From assembly GCA_019022655.1 (NCBI GenBank), contig JAFJYI010000089.1, forward strand, positions 1,178,001-1,242,000: a stretch of DNA of 64,000 nucleotides, read 5' to 3'. Of the stretch, positions 24,226 through 36,336 are shown piece after piece. Within the stretch, counting starts at the first letter, position 1. Each line of letters opens with the position of its first letter. The notes below the pieces were generated by a model. That model was not told where the DNA came from. It ran no database searches and saw nothing but the letters and a program-made list of their open reading frames with translations. The stretch is from Acacia acuminata (Eukaryota; Streptophyta; Magnoliopsida; Fabales; Fabaceae). The translations under genes were made by a program, and so were the position numbers.

Positions 24226-26084
24226 AAAACTTTGTGCACTTTTCTTTGGCATTTTCCCCTCTTTTCGAAAAATTAAATATCTGATCAATTGTTTGGGTTT
24301 AGTTTCTATTTCATCCCATAAATGGTTTACTTGATCAAAATATTTGAATGCTGAGTTATTTTTATGTTCCATTTAAATTGTTTCAATATGGAAGAATTAA
24401 TTTTGGCTATTTTGCATTAGGGTAATTTGTAAAATTTTGTATGTTTTGGTATAATTACCTTAATATTATGCAATTTTGGAAAAATTTTCAACTGTTTTCA
24501 ATTTTGAAAAAAATTATATTTGAGTTGAAATATGCTAAAATTGATTTCTTAAACAATTTTTGGATACATAAATTAGTGAGAGAGTTATTAATTTAATTAT
24601 TTGATATTAAAGTTAAGGTGTTCATATATTATATTTAATTTGGATGCACAACATAGTGGGAGAATTTATCTATAATGATTATATGGTCACATTTTGTTGA
24701 CTAAATTAATCATCAATTAAATTCTCATTAAAGATTTGTGCACATTTGGAATTTAAGTACACATAATTGATATTTGCAATTAGTATGCATATGGGGAGTA
24801 GCCATAGTATCCTCAGTATTGCATGGGTAAATAATCGCTTGTGAAATTTTTAAAACATAAACTCTAATTAGTGACTAATTAATTTAATCAAACAGGGAGT
24901 ATTTCAATTATTTAATCACTTTTGTTGATTAAATTGTTTAAATTCTCATTAGGTTATTGGTGCATATTTATGTTTTAAACGCGCATATGACATTCGTGGC
25001 TAGAATGGTTGTTTCATAGGGAGTAGCCACAACATCCTCAATTTTGTTTCATGAACATTTATAATCACATATGGCATTATAGATTATCAATTGTAATTAA
25101 ATATATGGTTATAATTAGTCTCTGCCCATAGGTAGATAATTATAAATGGATATTTAATTAGGGTGGAATAGAATAACATTGTATTTTCTAAGTAGCCCAC
25201 AAGTGTTAGAAAATATAACTGCATTCTAGATTTATTAATTCGAGATCAATTCATACTATACTATTATCTTTGCTCATAGGTAGACCTTAGTGATACGAAT
25301 TTATAATTGTATGATTTACATTAGTAAACATACACTTGTTGTGATGTTTTTTTTTTCTTTGCCTCTTATATTTATTTTGTAAGCATGATTAATTTTTTAT
25401 TTTGACTTTGTAGCATTTGTTTGTTATTTATTTAACTGTTTAGTTTAATAGAATTTATTATAGATAATTGTTGAGCCTATAAAGAGATTAATATTACTCC
25501 TTCCTTAGGATAAAATTGACATTAGGAAAGTTATAGTATTTAATGATACTGGCAAAACAAGTGATATAACATTATGAGATGTAATTGTCTCATTGAATTA
25601 ATCTCAATTTAGAGCTGTGGTCATCTCAAGTACATATAGATAGAGCAAAGTCAAGGGTTGCTTGATGAATTTAAAATTTTTCATAATTGTTATCAATGTT
25701 TTGTTTACTATAAAGTGATTATCTATAATAGGGTAAGATGCCTCCATTAATTTTGGTGGAAGAGATAACTAGTTTATTATCTCATGAGCTATCACTCCTT
25801 TTCATGAGTACATGCATGGATATTAGGTGTTCATTGAAACTGTGTATATATAAGTTTTGCTCATACTTGGAAGAGAATAAGATTTTAAATTAAGGCTATC
25901 GGTCTGGCTACCAGCTCCAAAGCCAAAAAGTAATAAGAGAATATAATGTGCTTATAGTTAAAAGGCTTGATTGGAGGTAGTAATAAATATACACATGCAT
26001 TTGATTAGGTTCTGATTAGTGAAATAATTCATCTCTCATTATAGTTGACTTTTCACAATACCCAAATGCTATTTTTTTAAATAA
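24226..26084. other. Gene-free stretch with diverged internal repeats
   Basis: The motif GGGGAGTAGCCA(T/C)A followed by (G/A)(T/C)ATCCTCA occurs near 24793 and 25019, about 226 bp apart. CATAGGTAGA occurs near 25127 and 25276. These look like degenerate internal repeats of an old, non-coding element. No coding domain is seen. Confidence 0.4.
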
Positions 26085-26262
26085 TTTTTTTTTGTCCGAA
26101 AAGATCAATTTTATTAATACCAAACAAATAAGTATTACACATGCTAATAGCCGAAGCCAAAAAAAGCCCTCAAAGAAACCTAATAGTACAACCTACCACA
26201 CAGTCTTACCAAGCTATAAAGAATAAAAGAATACAATCATAAGAACTAGAAAAAGAAACAAT
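26085..26262 (-). mobile_element. 3' terminus of a truncated LINE
   Basis: Read on the minus strand this contains TTGGTATTAATAAAATTGAT then CTTTTCGGAC and an A run. That is the characteristic end of plant L1-type LINEs as I know them. The 5' part is missing, as is usual for target-primed insertion. The CACTA terminus begins immediately to its right. Confidence 0.65.
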
Positions 26263-26297
26263 AACCACTATCACACAAAAAAAAAAAAAAACCATCA

Positions 26298-26715
26298 TTT
26301 GTCGCGGTTAATCTGTAGCGGTCATATGAAACCGCTACAAAATCGTAAAATTGTAGCGGTTTCTAATGAAACCGCAACAAATTAGTAGCGAAAGCATTGG
26401 GGCTGAAAGGCGGGCATCTTTGCTGCGATATTTGTAGCGGTTATCCTAAATAAACCACTATAAATTTGGTGCCAGCTTGGCGCGTAATGACATGAACTTT
26501 ATTGCGGTTTATTGAGAATAATCGCTACAAATTTGGCACCAGCAGTGGCGAGCATTGGCGCAAACATTGTCTTGGTTATTTTGTAGCGGTTATACGAAAA
26601 AAAACCGCTACAAAAAAGTGAAACGACATAGTTTTATCGCGGTGAGAGTAAACCGACGTCATAACTGCGTCAAATTCTATCATTTTGTCACAGTTTTAGC
26701 CTTAACCGCTACAAA
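26298..26715. repeat. CACTA subterminal repeat array 1
   Basis: The array holds about ten copies of a TTTGT(A/C)GCGGTTA-like motif in both orientations, many paired as TGTAGCGGTT...AACCGCTACA. In En/Spm such motifs bind the TNPA-type protein. Confidence 0.8.
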
Positions 26716-26777
26716 TATTTACGCTATATATAGCAAATTAGTCTCGTACATCAATTATAAATATTCAAAAAATTACT

Positions 26778-26932
26778 AAATCGGATTGTCATTTGAATGA
26801 ACATTCTTGGCTTGGTAGTCGAAGAGATGCAAATATTTGCGGCCTTGATCTTGGGAGATGAGTGTTGCGAGATATTTGCCTCCCTTCTCATCGTTGAAGC
26901 CAAGGATGTTCCTTCAAATGACAATCCGATTT
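26778..26932. ncRNA. Candidate MIRNA-like hairpin inside the CACTA element
   Basis: The arm AAATCGGATTGTCATTTGAA (26778 on) is mirrored by its complement ending at 26932. Base matching runs for about 36 positions with two mismatches, then continues more weakly through GCAAATATTTGCG. The predicted foldback of about 155 nt has the size of a plant miRNA precursor. It could equally be a small nested inverted-repeat element. No known miRNA sequence was recognised. Confidence 0.35.
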
Positions 26933-27259
26933 AATTATTCCTTTGACTTGAAGACTTCTACTCTTATGAATATTGTCAAACATGCGATCGAAGATTGGGT
27001 CCAATATCTACCTTTCTCTCTGGAAAATATCTCTGATCAAAATGAGTCAATGAGCTTTTCTTGGGAGATCGGTGGCTATATTGAATCCGATTCTTCACGG
27101 GCATGTTGGACTATTTTCATATGATTCCTAATTTATTATTCTCGACTAATTTGGAGAAATTAAAGAAAATAATTAAATTAATTTAGAATTTTTTATTCTT
27201 ATTATTTTCGCACTAATTTAATTAATTTATTTTTTTTGCAAAAAAAATTTCGAAACTAA

Positions 27260-27490
27260 GTAGCAGTTTTCAGGAATAACTGCTACAGAATCTCAAAGGA
27301 CAAACATTTTATAGCGGTTCAACAGGAAAACCGCTACAGAATGGAAAAGGTTTGCATTTTGTAGCGGTTATACAAAAATTCAGAAAGAACGAGGCATATT
27401 TGTCGCGGTTAATGAGAAACCGCAACAGAATTATTAACTTTGTAGCGGTTAATAAGGGAAACCACTACAAAATGTAGCAGTTTTTTAACA
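27260..27490. repeat. CACTA repeat array 2, upstream of the first transposase gene
   Basis: Further TGTAGCGGTT / AACCGCTACA pairs lie here and stop about 90 bp before the start codon at 27579. The spacing suits a promoter that is bound by the element's own protein. Confidence 0.75.
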
Positions 27491-29072
27491 GCACACGTCA
27501 TTCTCACAATAACGCGCGCAAGGTTTTGAATTTTCACCTTTTAACCTTTCAACCTTTCAACTTGTACCTTTGAACACCATGGTTTCTAAGGATAAGGGAA
27601 AAGGGAAAGCTATTGAACGAGAGAGTAGGCCTATAAGGGGCAGTAGTAGTAGAGGCCGAGGCCATACGAGAGGGCGTGGGGCTCTGTCTATCCCTCCAGC
27701 CAATCAGGAGCGAAACGAGTTTGATGAACTCTTCGCTGATGAGCCAATCCCAGGCATAGAGACCGTAGGGGGAGAAGGAGGCGCAAGCCTGTCGTTGAGC
27801 GACATCGATGAAAATGAGCAGATCCATATCACCATTCCCATAGCTGAGGCAGAGCGCTTTTTGGATGGGGAGAACAAGCGGGACCAAGGGAACCCCTGAC
27901 CGTCGTCTTCACGTTCTACCGGATTTGAGGTCGAGGTACAAGGTAAATGTAATTTGGTTTTTTGACAAAAGTTAAATTTAAATTCGTTACGTTTAATAAA
28001 ATTTTATTTAAACGCAACACAAACATGTTATTATAATTGTGCAGATTCACATGGGAACACCAGCAGGAAGACCCTAGATGTTTCTGAGGTTACTTATCTG
28101 GAGGGGTATCGCGTTGTAGTCCCCTTTAACGAGGACACGGACCAGCCGGTCAGCAACGGTGGTCACCTACTGAACCGGTTCCTGTCAGAATTTGGCGGTA
28201 ATTGGGCATGGTTCCCGATCTTCTTCCACGATTGGAAGAAGGTTCCGAAGGATAACAAGGACAAAGCGTTCGCTAACTCGTGCGGAGTAAGTTATGGTGC
28301 TTAATTAAATTGTACATGTTAATAGTTATGATTTGTGGTTTATTTATTTATTATTAATTAATTACTAATTAAATTATGATAAAAAAAATTTTAACGTGCG
28401 CGCCGCTATGAAGAGGTACGTACTAATGAAAATAGGGGAAGGGTGGAAGAGCCGGAGGGGTCGTCTCTACAACCAGCAGAATGGAGATGGGACGATTCCT
28501 CTGCAGTAGTTGATCGAGAGCCCTCCAGACGACGTGGAGCCAAATGACTGGGTGGCTTTTGTCCAATATAGGAGGAGTGCAGAGGGATAGGTACGTTTTT
28601 TTAATTAATCATAATTTACATTTGGTTTTAATTAATTAATTTATAGTTTAGATGTAGTTTAAATATAGATTAAACTTTAAATATAGTTTACAAGATATCA
28701 AAATAATAATTAATTTAACTTAACATTTTGTTTGCTCTTCCTTGCGTGCTCGTCATAGAGGAACACCAAAAGTAGGCAAAAGAGGGTCAATCACATGGCG
28801 GGAACAAAGACGTTTTTGTGACATACGGTGAGATGATATGTTGAAAGTTAAATTAATTTCTGGTTTAAATGATGATTGTTTTATTTTTAAAATAACAAAA
28901 TTTATATTCTTTTAATTGTTTCAGCAAGAGAAGGCTCGGCAGGAGAACCGTCAGACGGACTATCGGCAGCTGTTCACACGCACGCATAGACACCATGATG
29001 GGACGTCGACCTCGGAGCCGGCAGAGGAGATAATAGTAAGCTACAAAAAAATTATTTATATATTTAATTTAA

Positions 29073-29640
29073 GGGTGAAGGTGCAGATTTACCAACCAAC
29101 TATTACCCGAGGAGCGCCTGGCCCAAATAACTATTGAGGGGACCAAAATTGCCAATCAACAATTAAAACGTGAAAAAAAACACCAAATAACTATTAAAAG
29201 TGAAGAAAAACACCACATAACTATTAAAAAAACACCAAATAATTAAGTTAAAATATGAGGCACTGGCGTAGGAAGGTGGCGGAAACGTTGGAGAAAAGAG
29301 CGGTTAAGCCTTCTTGTTGGAAAAAGAAAACACCAACAGAGATGGGACCCATGGGAGCAGGCATTGTGGCAGCAGTGGTTGCTGCTTATGGCATCGGAGG
29401 ATGGAACCAGGGTGCAAGGTGCGTGCTAGTCGAACGCTGTGGACTACTGGATGAGTTCAAGAGGGTAAGTGGAACACCTAGCAACAATAGAAGCTTTGGA
29501 AATGCCAACGTCGCCGACACTCCAAATTGTGTTTTTTTTTCACTTTTTAATTGTTGATTGGCCATTTTGGTCCCCTCAATAGTTATTTGTGCCAGACGCT
29601 CCTTGGGTAATAGTTGGTTGGCAAATCTGCACCTTGACCC
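29073..29640. mobile_element. Mutator-like non-autonomous element with 9-bp duplication
   Basis: Terminal inverted repeats of about 98 bp begin GGGTGAAGGTGCAGATTTAC and end with the complement (CTGCACCTTGACCC). A perfect 9-bp target duplication, TTAATTTAA, flanks it (29064-29072 and 29641-29649). It sits within the CACTA transposase gene and so is younger than that element. Its interior (29255-29510) is more GC-rich and open, as in gene-capturing Pack-MULEs. Confidence 0.9.
29255..29557 (+). CDS. Open frame inside the Mutator-like element, possibly a captured gene fragment
   Basis: The 100-codon frame (MRHWRRKVAETLEKRAVKPS...) has a base composition unlike the flanking AT-rich element. A GTAAGT donor-like site stands at about 29465, close to its 3' part. 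I do not recognise the protein. It may be an exon fragment picked up from a host gene, or a chance frame. Confidence 0.25.
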   Translation: MRHWRRKVAETLEKRAVKPSCWKKKTPTEMGPMGAGIVAAVVAAYGIGGWNQGARCVLVERCGLLDEFKRVSGTPSNNRSFGNANVADTPNCVFFSLFNC

Positions 29641-30107
29641 TTAATTTAATACATTTAAATTGAATTAAATTGTTTCATTAATGTTTTATGAAAAGCGTCA
29701 TCGGGCCGGATTGAGAAGATTTAGGCAGATCTATGAGCGTCGCGGCCTCCGAGTCACGTGGGTCCGTGGATCTTACGACCCCATTGAAAGCCGCTTTGTG
29801 GGCCCGGTCAAGCATCCCGGCCGTTAGGGGTATGAGGCTAGGCGCCAGGCCTAGCATGGTGTACGGCAAGGCCTCCAGCTCTGAGGCGGGAACCTCCGGC
29901 TCGAGAAGGCCACCATCGGAGACGGTTGATGCGATGATTGCTGAGAAAGTTGTTGCGCAGGTTGCCGAGCAGGTTGTTGCGGAGAGGGCTAGGAATGAGG
30001 CCAGGAATAGGCGTATGCAGGAGAGTCTCGACCGTTGGTACGCTAATCAGAGGCATAGCTGGAATGCTGTTACCAGGGCCTTGATAGAGTTGTTACCTAA
30101 CAGATAG

Positions 30108-30615
30108 TTTCGATCTCCCAAGCCTCCCCTCCATTCATCTATGAGGATTCCCCCCGGCTCGCCCCTCCGTTCGTCTACGAGGATCCCCATCCGCGTCTTG
30201 TTGTTGCAGATGACGAGGGCGTTGTTACCTCTGGTCGCGGACATGCCCCTGAGACAGCCCCCCGAGATAGCCCTCCTGAGACAGGACCTGATCATTAGGC
30301 TCCTGATAGTTAGTTTTTATTTGCTCATCCCTGTTAAATTTGTTTGCCCACGGACTATGTTATTATTTTGGTTTCTTGACAATTTTTTTTCTTCAAATTA
30401 AATGTTATCTTTTATTTTAGTAGGTTTTTTTGATATTGGAGTAGTTTCTGAATACTTTTTTTTTTAAATTTATATTAGGTCATTAATTACTTTGTTTACC
30501 TATAATATACATTTATTATAGTTAAATAAAAAAGATATTGTAAAATAATAAATGGAGTTAACAATTAGTGAATAAAAAGACATTGTTTAAAATTTAAAGT
30601 AGTTACAGTTAAACT
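30108..30615. other. CACTA interior between the two transposase genes
   Basis: After the first transposase frame comes a stretch with several overlapping GC-rich frames near 30140-30400, then AT-rich spacer. I cannot assign a domain. Confidence 0.35.
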
Positions 30616-30904
30616 TTGTAGCGGTTAGTACGACCCAACCGCCACAAATTTGAATTTCAAATGGAAAAAAGGCGCCAATATTTGTCGCGGTTTCTTCGTA
30701 ACCGTGACAAATTTAATTTAGTAGCAGTAAACGTGGCGGTTCTTTAACCGCTACATATTTGAATTTCAAATGGAAAAATGGCGCCAAAATTTGTCGCGGT
30801 TTCTCTTTTAACCGTGACAAATTTTAATTTGTGTTGGTTGTTGTTGGGTGTTAAAACCACTACTAATTGTATATTTGTAGCGGTTTTACAACCGCTACAA
30901 ATTA
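30616..30904. repeat. CACTA repeat array 3, upstream of the TNP2 gene
   Basis: A third cluster of TGTAGCGGTTA / TTTGTCGCGGTTT motifs in inverted pairs ends about 95 bp before the ATG at 30999. The segment AATTTGAATTTCAAATGG plus AAAAATGGCGCCAA is duplicated inside it, near 30650 and 30755. Confidence 0.75.
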
Positions 30905-30998
30905 AGACATGTTGCATTTAAAGATGTCGAAGCTTGCATTGAAGCTAATTAAACATTCTCTCTTCATTTGTATTCTATCTTAGATTTGTTTACTACAT

Positions 30999-33855
30999 AT
31001 GGATAAGTCATGGATCAAGTTGCCGTGAAATTCTCCCATATATTTAGGGTGATTGGAAGCTTTCTTAGATTTCGCCTTCACTCACGCCAGCATTAATGGC
31101 AAGATCAGGTGTTCGTGTTGTCGATGCAAGTTTAAGAAGTGGCAGACACAAGAAGGTGCTATGGAACATCTTCTTCAAAAGCCATTCCCGGAAGCATATA
31201 CATTCTGGGAAGTTCATGGTGAGACACGTGGTATGAGATATGGGGATCATCTTCCTTGAAGCTCACAAGTAGCAAATCAAGTAAATCAAGATGATCTGGT
31301 TAATAAAGCTGTTCGCGATGCTTTTGGTTATCAAGACGACAACTTTACGGAAGAAGTTCAGGGCGCAGAACCTGTTTCCTTCAAGAATGATGCAGCTCGG
31401 GAATTTTTCAGCCTCATGGATGAGAGTGATCATCCTTTGTACCGGGGTAGTCAGAATTACTCAAAATTATCTTTTCTGATCAAACTGTATCATATCAAGT
31501 GCTTGTGTGGGATCACTGATAAGACAATATCGATGTTACTTGAATTACTACGAGATGCTTTCCCTGATGCGGACATTCCCACAACCTTCTACAAGGCCAA
31601 GAAGATAATCAACAGATTAGGCTTGAACTACGAGAAAATCGTTGCCTGCCCCAACGACTGTATGCTTTATTGGGGAGAGGACGCTCAGAGGGAGACTTGT
31701 AAGAAGTGTCATACTTCGAGGTTCAGGACAGTTCAGAAGGAAAAAAGCAGAAGAAGAAACCCGCAAAGATTCTCAGGTACTTTCCTTTAAAACCTCACTT
31801 ACAAAGATTGTTTATGTCGTTTAAGACAGTTGAGCATATGAGGTGGCATGAAGCTGACAAGAATGAAGATGGTAGACTTAGGCATCCACGGGATGGTAAA
31901 GCGTGGAAAGCGTTTGACTCAGTCTTTCCAGATTTCGCGGCGGACCCTAGAAATGTTCATCTTGCTTTGGCGACCGATGGTTTTAATCCGTTTGGGAATC
32001 TTAGCACAAGCTATAGTATATGGCCAGTTATGTTGATACCCTACAACTTGCCCCCTTGGATGTGTATGAAACAAAGCTCCTTCATTATGTGCATGATCAT
32101 TCCAGGCAAAAAGGCACCGGGAAATGACATTGATGTGTATCTCCAACCGCTTATCAAGGAGTTGGTGGAGTTGTGGGATGTAGGGGTTGAGACATATGAT
32201 GCGCATGAGAAGACATTGTTCAACTTGCGTGCGGCTTTGATGTGGACTATTAGTGACTTTCCTGGATTGGGAACATTATCCGGGTGGAATGTGCATACCG
32301 GCCTTGCGTGTCTCGCTTGCAATTTTGACTCTGACTTAGTGCGCCTTCCTCACAGTTGTAAGTGGTGCTTCATGGGTCATTGAAGGTTTCTCAATGGTAC
32401 GCATAGGTTTAGGTTGCAACGCAATCGTTTCAATGGGCAACAGGAAAAAATGGACCTCCTAGGAATTTATCTGGTGCAGAAATCATAGAGCAGCTTGTGG
32501 ATGTTGAATTTGAGTATGGGAAAAAAGACGATCCAGCAAAGGCCAGGACAAAGATTGGCAGGGCTTCTGGTTCTGTGCCCCAACAATGGCGGAAGATAAG
32601 CATCTTCTTCACTCTTCCGTGTTAGAAAGATAATTTGCTCTGACACAGTCTGGATGTCATGCACATGGAAAAGATTGTGTGCGACAATGTGTTGTACACA
32701 ATTCTTAATGAACCAGGTAAGTGAAAAGATCATCTTCAAGTGAGGAAAGATTTACGGAGATGGGAGTTTGTGGAGATGCGTGGCCGGATGAGCATGATAG
32801 ATTTCAACCGGGAAAATTCACCTTGACAAAACCAAATAAGGAGATCTTCCTCACGACATTGAAGGCTATAAAAGTTCCGGATGGGTATTCAAGTAACATT
32901 TCACGATTTGTTGACGTGCAGGCTCGAAAGGTTGGTGGGCTTAAGAGCCACGACTCACATGTGCTGATGTAACAGTTACTTCCGCTGGCCATCAAAAATA
33001 CGCTGCCTCTCGATGTGTCGATCGTTTTGGTCGAGTTGTGTTATTTCTTCTGGAAGTTGTGTTCCAAAGTTTTGATCATGGAGGAGCTCAACCAGCTGCA
33101 ACAGAAACTCATTCTTATACTTTGTCATTTGGAGATGATCTTTCCTTCGTCATTTTCACGATCATGGTTCACTTGACGGACAAGACACCTTGTTCACGAA
33201 ACAAAGCGTCTTGGTCCAGTTCACTACCGATGGATGTATCCTATTGAGAGGTATTCATTTAAAATTAATTACTTTATGATTACTTCCTAGTCACACATTT
33301 AAGTATTAATGTATCAAAATTTTTCCTTCATTACTTTATAGGTTTCTTGGGAAACTGAAGTCTTACGTGAGGAATAAGGCGTGGCCTGAAGGTTCAATCG
33401 TAGAAGCTTATATTGGGGATGAGGTATTGTATTTTTGTTCTAGGTACTTTGATGACATTGAGACGTCATTCAATCGACCGCCTTGTGTAGACGATTGTCC
33501 TGAGCCAGAGCTAGAGCCATCAGTAACCGAGTTGATAATCCCTCGTGTTGGTAAACCAGTTAGCGAAACTGAGAACTTCAAACTGATGGCACTTGAGAAG
33601 TTTCAAGCACATAGACATGTTTTGATTAATTTCACTAAAGTTGAACCGTACCTTCTGTAAGGATTGCACATAGATATATGTTATCCTATATATTTCTTTA
33701 CATGTTATACTCACATTTCTTGGTCGTCTTCGCATGTTTAATTGCAAGGAATTCAGGAGTCATGTCAAGCGTCAGCTGAGGATCCGTACACAGACATCAT
33801 CTGAAATTGATAGAAAGGTCTCATAGAATTCCCGGGTTGGTTTAAGAGGAGAATA
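30999..33855 (+). pseudogene. TNP2-type CACTA transposase, degenerate
   Basis: The reading frame starts MDKSWIKLP at 30999 and breaks at a TGA after nine codons. The transposase-associated domain follows (FLDFAFTHASINGKIRCSCC, 31059 on; HGE near 31216). The TNP2 core then runs from 31390 (DESDHPLYRGSQNYSKLSF) through a Cys-rich segment (ETCKKCHTSRF) to WHEADKNEDGRLRHP, LALATDGFNPFG and FPGLGTLSGWNVHTGLACLA near 32330. A DUF4218-like region lies in several frames at 32980-33250. A segment with RNKAWPEGSIVEAYIGDE follows at 33367, and the last trace ends near 33855. Several frameshifts and stops inactivate it. The catalytic chemistry would be cut-and-paste transposition. Confidence 0.85.
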
Positions 33856-33860
33856 ATGAA

Positions 33861-35479
33861 TGACCACAACCCACATTCACTAGAATTCAGAGCTCTTTTG
33901 TTAGCTTCTCTATCACCACCATTAAAAAGAACCGTTGCACATTGTAAAGAAAAAAAGGACCGTTGCTCCTTTCAATTATAATTCCCTTTCAGTGTGTGTG
34001 CAACTCGCCAGATCTTTAATCAATTTTGAGCTACCTCCTCTGCGATCTTCGACGTCTTTCCACTATTCAATCCATGAGCATTTTTGTCCATTCCACACTT
34101 CGATTTGGTTGCTTCTTTGATTTTGATCTTCAGCCATATCAGATTTGCTAGATTCTTTGATCGCTATATCCACCAACAACAAACGCAACTTTTTGCCCCC
34201 TTTATGGTTGTCATCGCCGTCCAACTTCCATTGTGAGTACAATTAGTCTGATCTATCTGCTATGACGGGATCTGTTGCGAGTTCAAAGTCCGATCGGGTC
34301 CATCCACTACAAGTTCTTTGATTTTTTTTAAATGAAGTCTTGTTTGATTTATTGGATGTGGAAGGTTGATTTCTCCATTTGATATTAACAACAACTGACT
34401 TCGATTTTTTGGTTGAAATCAAACTACAACAATTTTTCATATTTCAAATGCGTATTTTCAATTTCTAGTTTAACATGATAGCAAACATACTTCCTCTAAT
34501 TTTTTTTAAGTTCAATTTTTGGTTGATGGATTTCTGGTTTGATATTGAGTTAAATTTCTAAAAGTAGAATAAGAAGAGCATAAGGAATCGTTGGAGATCG
34601 CAGAGGCGAGGGAGAGAGGAGGTCGCAAAGACAATTTCGCAGAGGAAGATATGCACTCATACTTATATAGCTTCGAAACATAAGTTCACATACTTTGCCC
34701 TATACATAATCTTATTTGGAGATATTCCTAAATTGATGTGGATTTTATTTAAGTTGAACAAGGAAATATGGGTGATAAAGATAATGATAATCCACTTGAT
34801 ATAGCATCCTCATCAAATATCCATACAATATCTTCAACACAAATGAATTGTGTTTGTGATAAAATTAGAAAACAACTTGTAGGGGATAGTTTTAATTAAG
34901 CATTTCAATCTCTTCTAATTTTTTAATGGCTAATTTTATTGTTTTTAACAAATTTAAGTTTAAATTTAATTTTTAATCCCAAATTAACACATTACACACA
35001 CACATATAGATAGATATATAAGATTCATGCCCTTTTCGGTAATTTTCCATCTCAACTGACTTTTCAAACACTATGCCAAACAATAACCCATCTGGAAAAA
35101 AGTCATTTCTGCTACTGCTATCCTAAACACGAATCACACATAAATATGACTTTTAGAAAAAAGTTCATCTGGAGAAGCCCATATGGAAAAAAGCCACTTC
35201 TGCCACCTCTATCCCAAATGGGCACTTATATGGATAAACTTTTTGGATACATGGTAAATCTTAATCTTTATGTCAAATCTAAATGTTATTCTAGTCAGTG
35301 AACTCAACCTAAAAACTTTCTCTTATTTATAAGGCAAAGAGAGAAGGTTCATTTCGCTTATATTTTTAAGTTACATCATTAAATTTTTTATATAAATGTA
35401 GAATTATACCATTCATTTATTATTATGTCGACTTTGTTTTTATGGGGTATATTGTATATTAAATAAGGGTAAAGTTAAA
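33861..35479. other. Gene-free stretch after the CACTA remnant
   Basis: No coding domain is recognised. Near 34765-34900 a short plus-strand frame (MGDKDNDNPLDIASSSN...) has no family. Around 35030-35230 the words AAAAAAG(T/C)CA(T/C)TTCTGC repeat in diverged form and suggest an old MITE pair. Confidence 0.4.
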
Positions 35480-36330
35480 AAGTTGTTAAATTTTAAGGTA
35501 AGGTTAATGAGGTTTAAAGCTTTTCTTGGATGCTATGAAGGAACAGGACGGAGGGGACAGATGGTTATAGGAAACAAAAGAGGAAATAGAATAGGTACAA
35601 GTACGTTTACCTTTATGTTGGGCAACGAGCAATTCATTAGAAGTATTAGAGATATTAGAGGTATAGTATCAGAAGTATTAGGCACTATTTCTGGTGGGCC
35701 AAGAACTTGATCAACAACATTACTTTCCTTAGGATGTTTTTGGTAAACATGATGGAAAGGTGGTTTAGCAGGTGCCAAAATAGAAGCTTGCACTAGTGGT
35801 GAATGAACTTTATACATGAAGGTATCATCAATACCTTATGTTGTGTTAGGGGATATAGGTGGAGTAGAGAAAGGAAAGAACGTAATTGACCCATGGAAGG
35901 TGATATTTGTAGACACAAGATAACAACGAAAAGTAGGAGAATAACATTGATAACATTTTAGAACCCTAGAATACCCAAGTAAGACATACTTGAGAGACTT
36001 GGGATCAAGTTTTGTAATAGTTGGGCTAACATCTCAAACAAAATAGACACACCCAAAGATTTTTGGATCTAAAGGAAATAAGGAGTTGGAAGGAAACATA
36101 GTCGAGTATGGAGTATTACCACTGAGAACTGGAGATGACATACATTGATAAGGAAACACACAGTTGACACAGCATCAGCACAAAGGGGTTTTGGAACTTG
36201 TATTTGAAACATTAGAGCCTAGGCTACTTCTAATAAGTGTTGTTCTTTCTTTTTGCAACACCATTATAAGCTGGTGTATCTGCACATGAGGATTGGTGAA
36301 TCATGCAATGTTGTAGCATATAGGTGTGAA
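35480..36330 (-). pseudogene. Fragment of a Ty1-copia polyprotein (end of integrase and linker)
   Basis: Read on the minus strand from about 36320, the sequence contains traces typical of copia integrase and the following linker: CADTPAYNGVAKRKN (normally PxQNGVAERKN), then FRSKNLWVC and TWVF, and a Pro/Ser-rich linker ending at 35480. Many stops and frame changes are present. No LTRs or reverse transcriptase remain. It is an old relic and lies against the TRIM copies on its right. Confidence 0.75.
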
Positions 36331-36336
36331 ATCGAG

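Larger units (their letters stand above)
27579..30107 (+). pseudogene. PF03004-type plant transposase (TNPA-like), degenerate
   Basis: The frame opens at 27579 (MVSKDKGKGKAIERES), with a low-complexity Arg/Gly N terminus. It meets a TGA at 27897, continues to a splice donor near 27942, and resumes at 28045 with a segment containing LNRFLSEFGGNWAWFPIFF. Further exons encode WVAFVQYRRSAEG near 28550, then NTKSRQKRVNHMAGTKTF near 28758, the conserved core of the family. A C-terminal Ala/Glu/Arg-rich segment (AEKVVAQVAEQVVAERARNE) ends at 30107. The acceptor before the 28395 segment is not visible, and a Mutator-like element interrupts the gene at 29073-29640. The protein would bind the element's terminal repeats. 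It is not functional as read. Confidence 0.7.
26266..33860 (+). mobile_element. Decayed CACTA (En/Spm) DNA transposon, 3' end missing
   Basis: The left end carries CACTA at 26266-26270 followed by an A run and many short TGTAGCGGTT / AACCGCTACA inverted repeats, as found in subterminal regions of CACTA elements. Inside are two plus-strand genes in decay: a PF03004-type transposase gene (27579-30107) and a TNP2-type transposase (30999-33855). In maize En/Spm the TNP2-type gene comes first, so the order here is reversed. No matching CACTA right terminus is visible after 33860, so the element is truncated or interrupted there. Two nested copies of related elements cannot be excluded. Confidence 0.8.

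Noticed and set aside
35480..36330. Endogenous pararetrovirus fragment
   Set aside because: The motif order and the NGVAxRKN-type integrase trace fit a Ty1-copia element; no pararetroviral movement or coat protein motif is seen.
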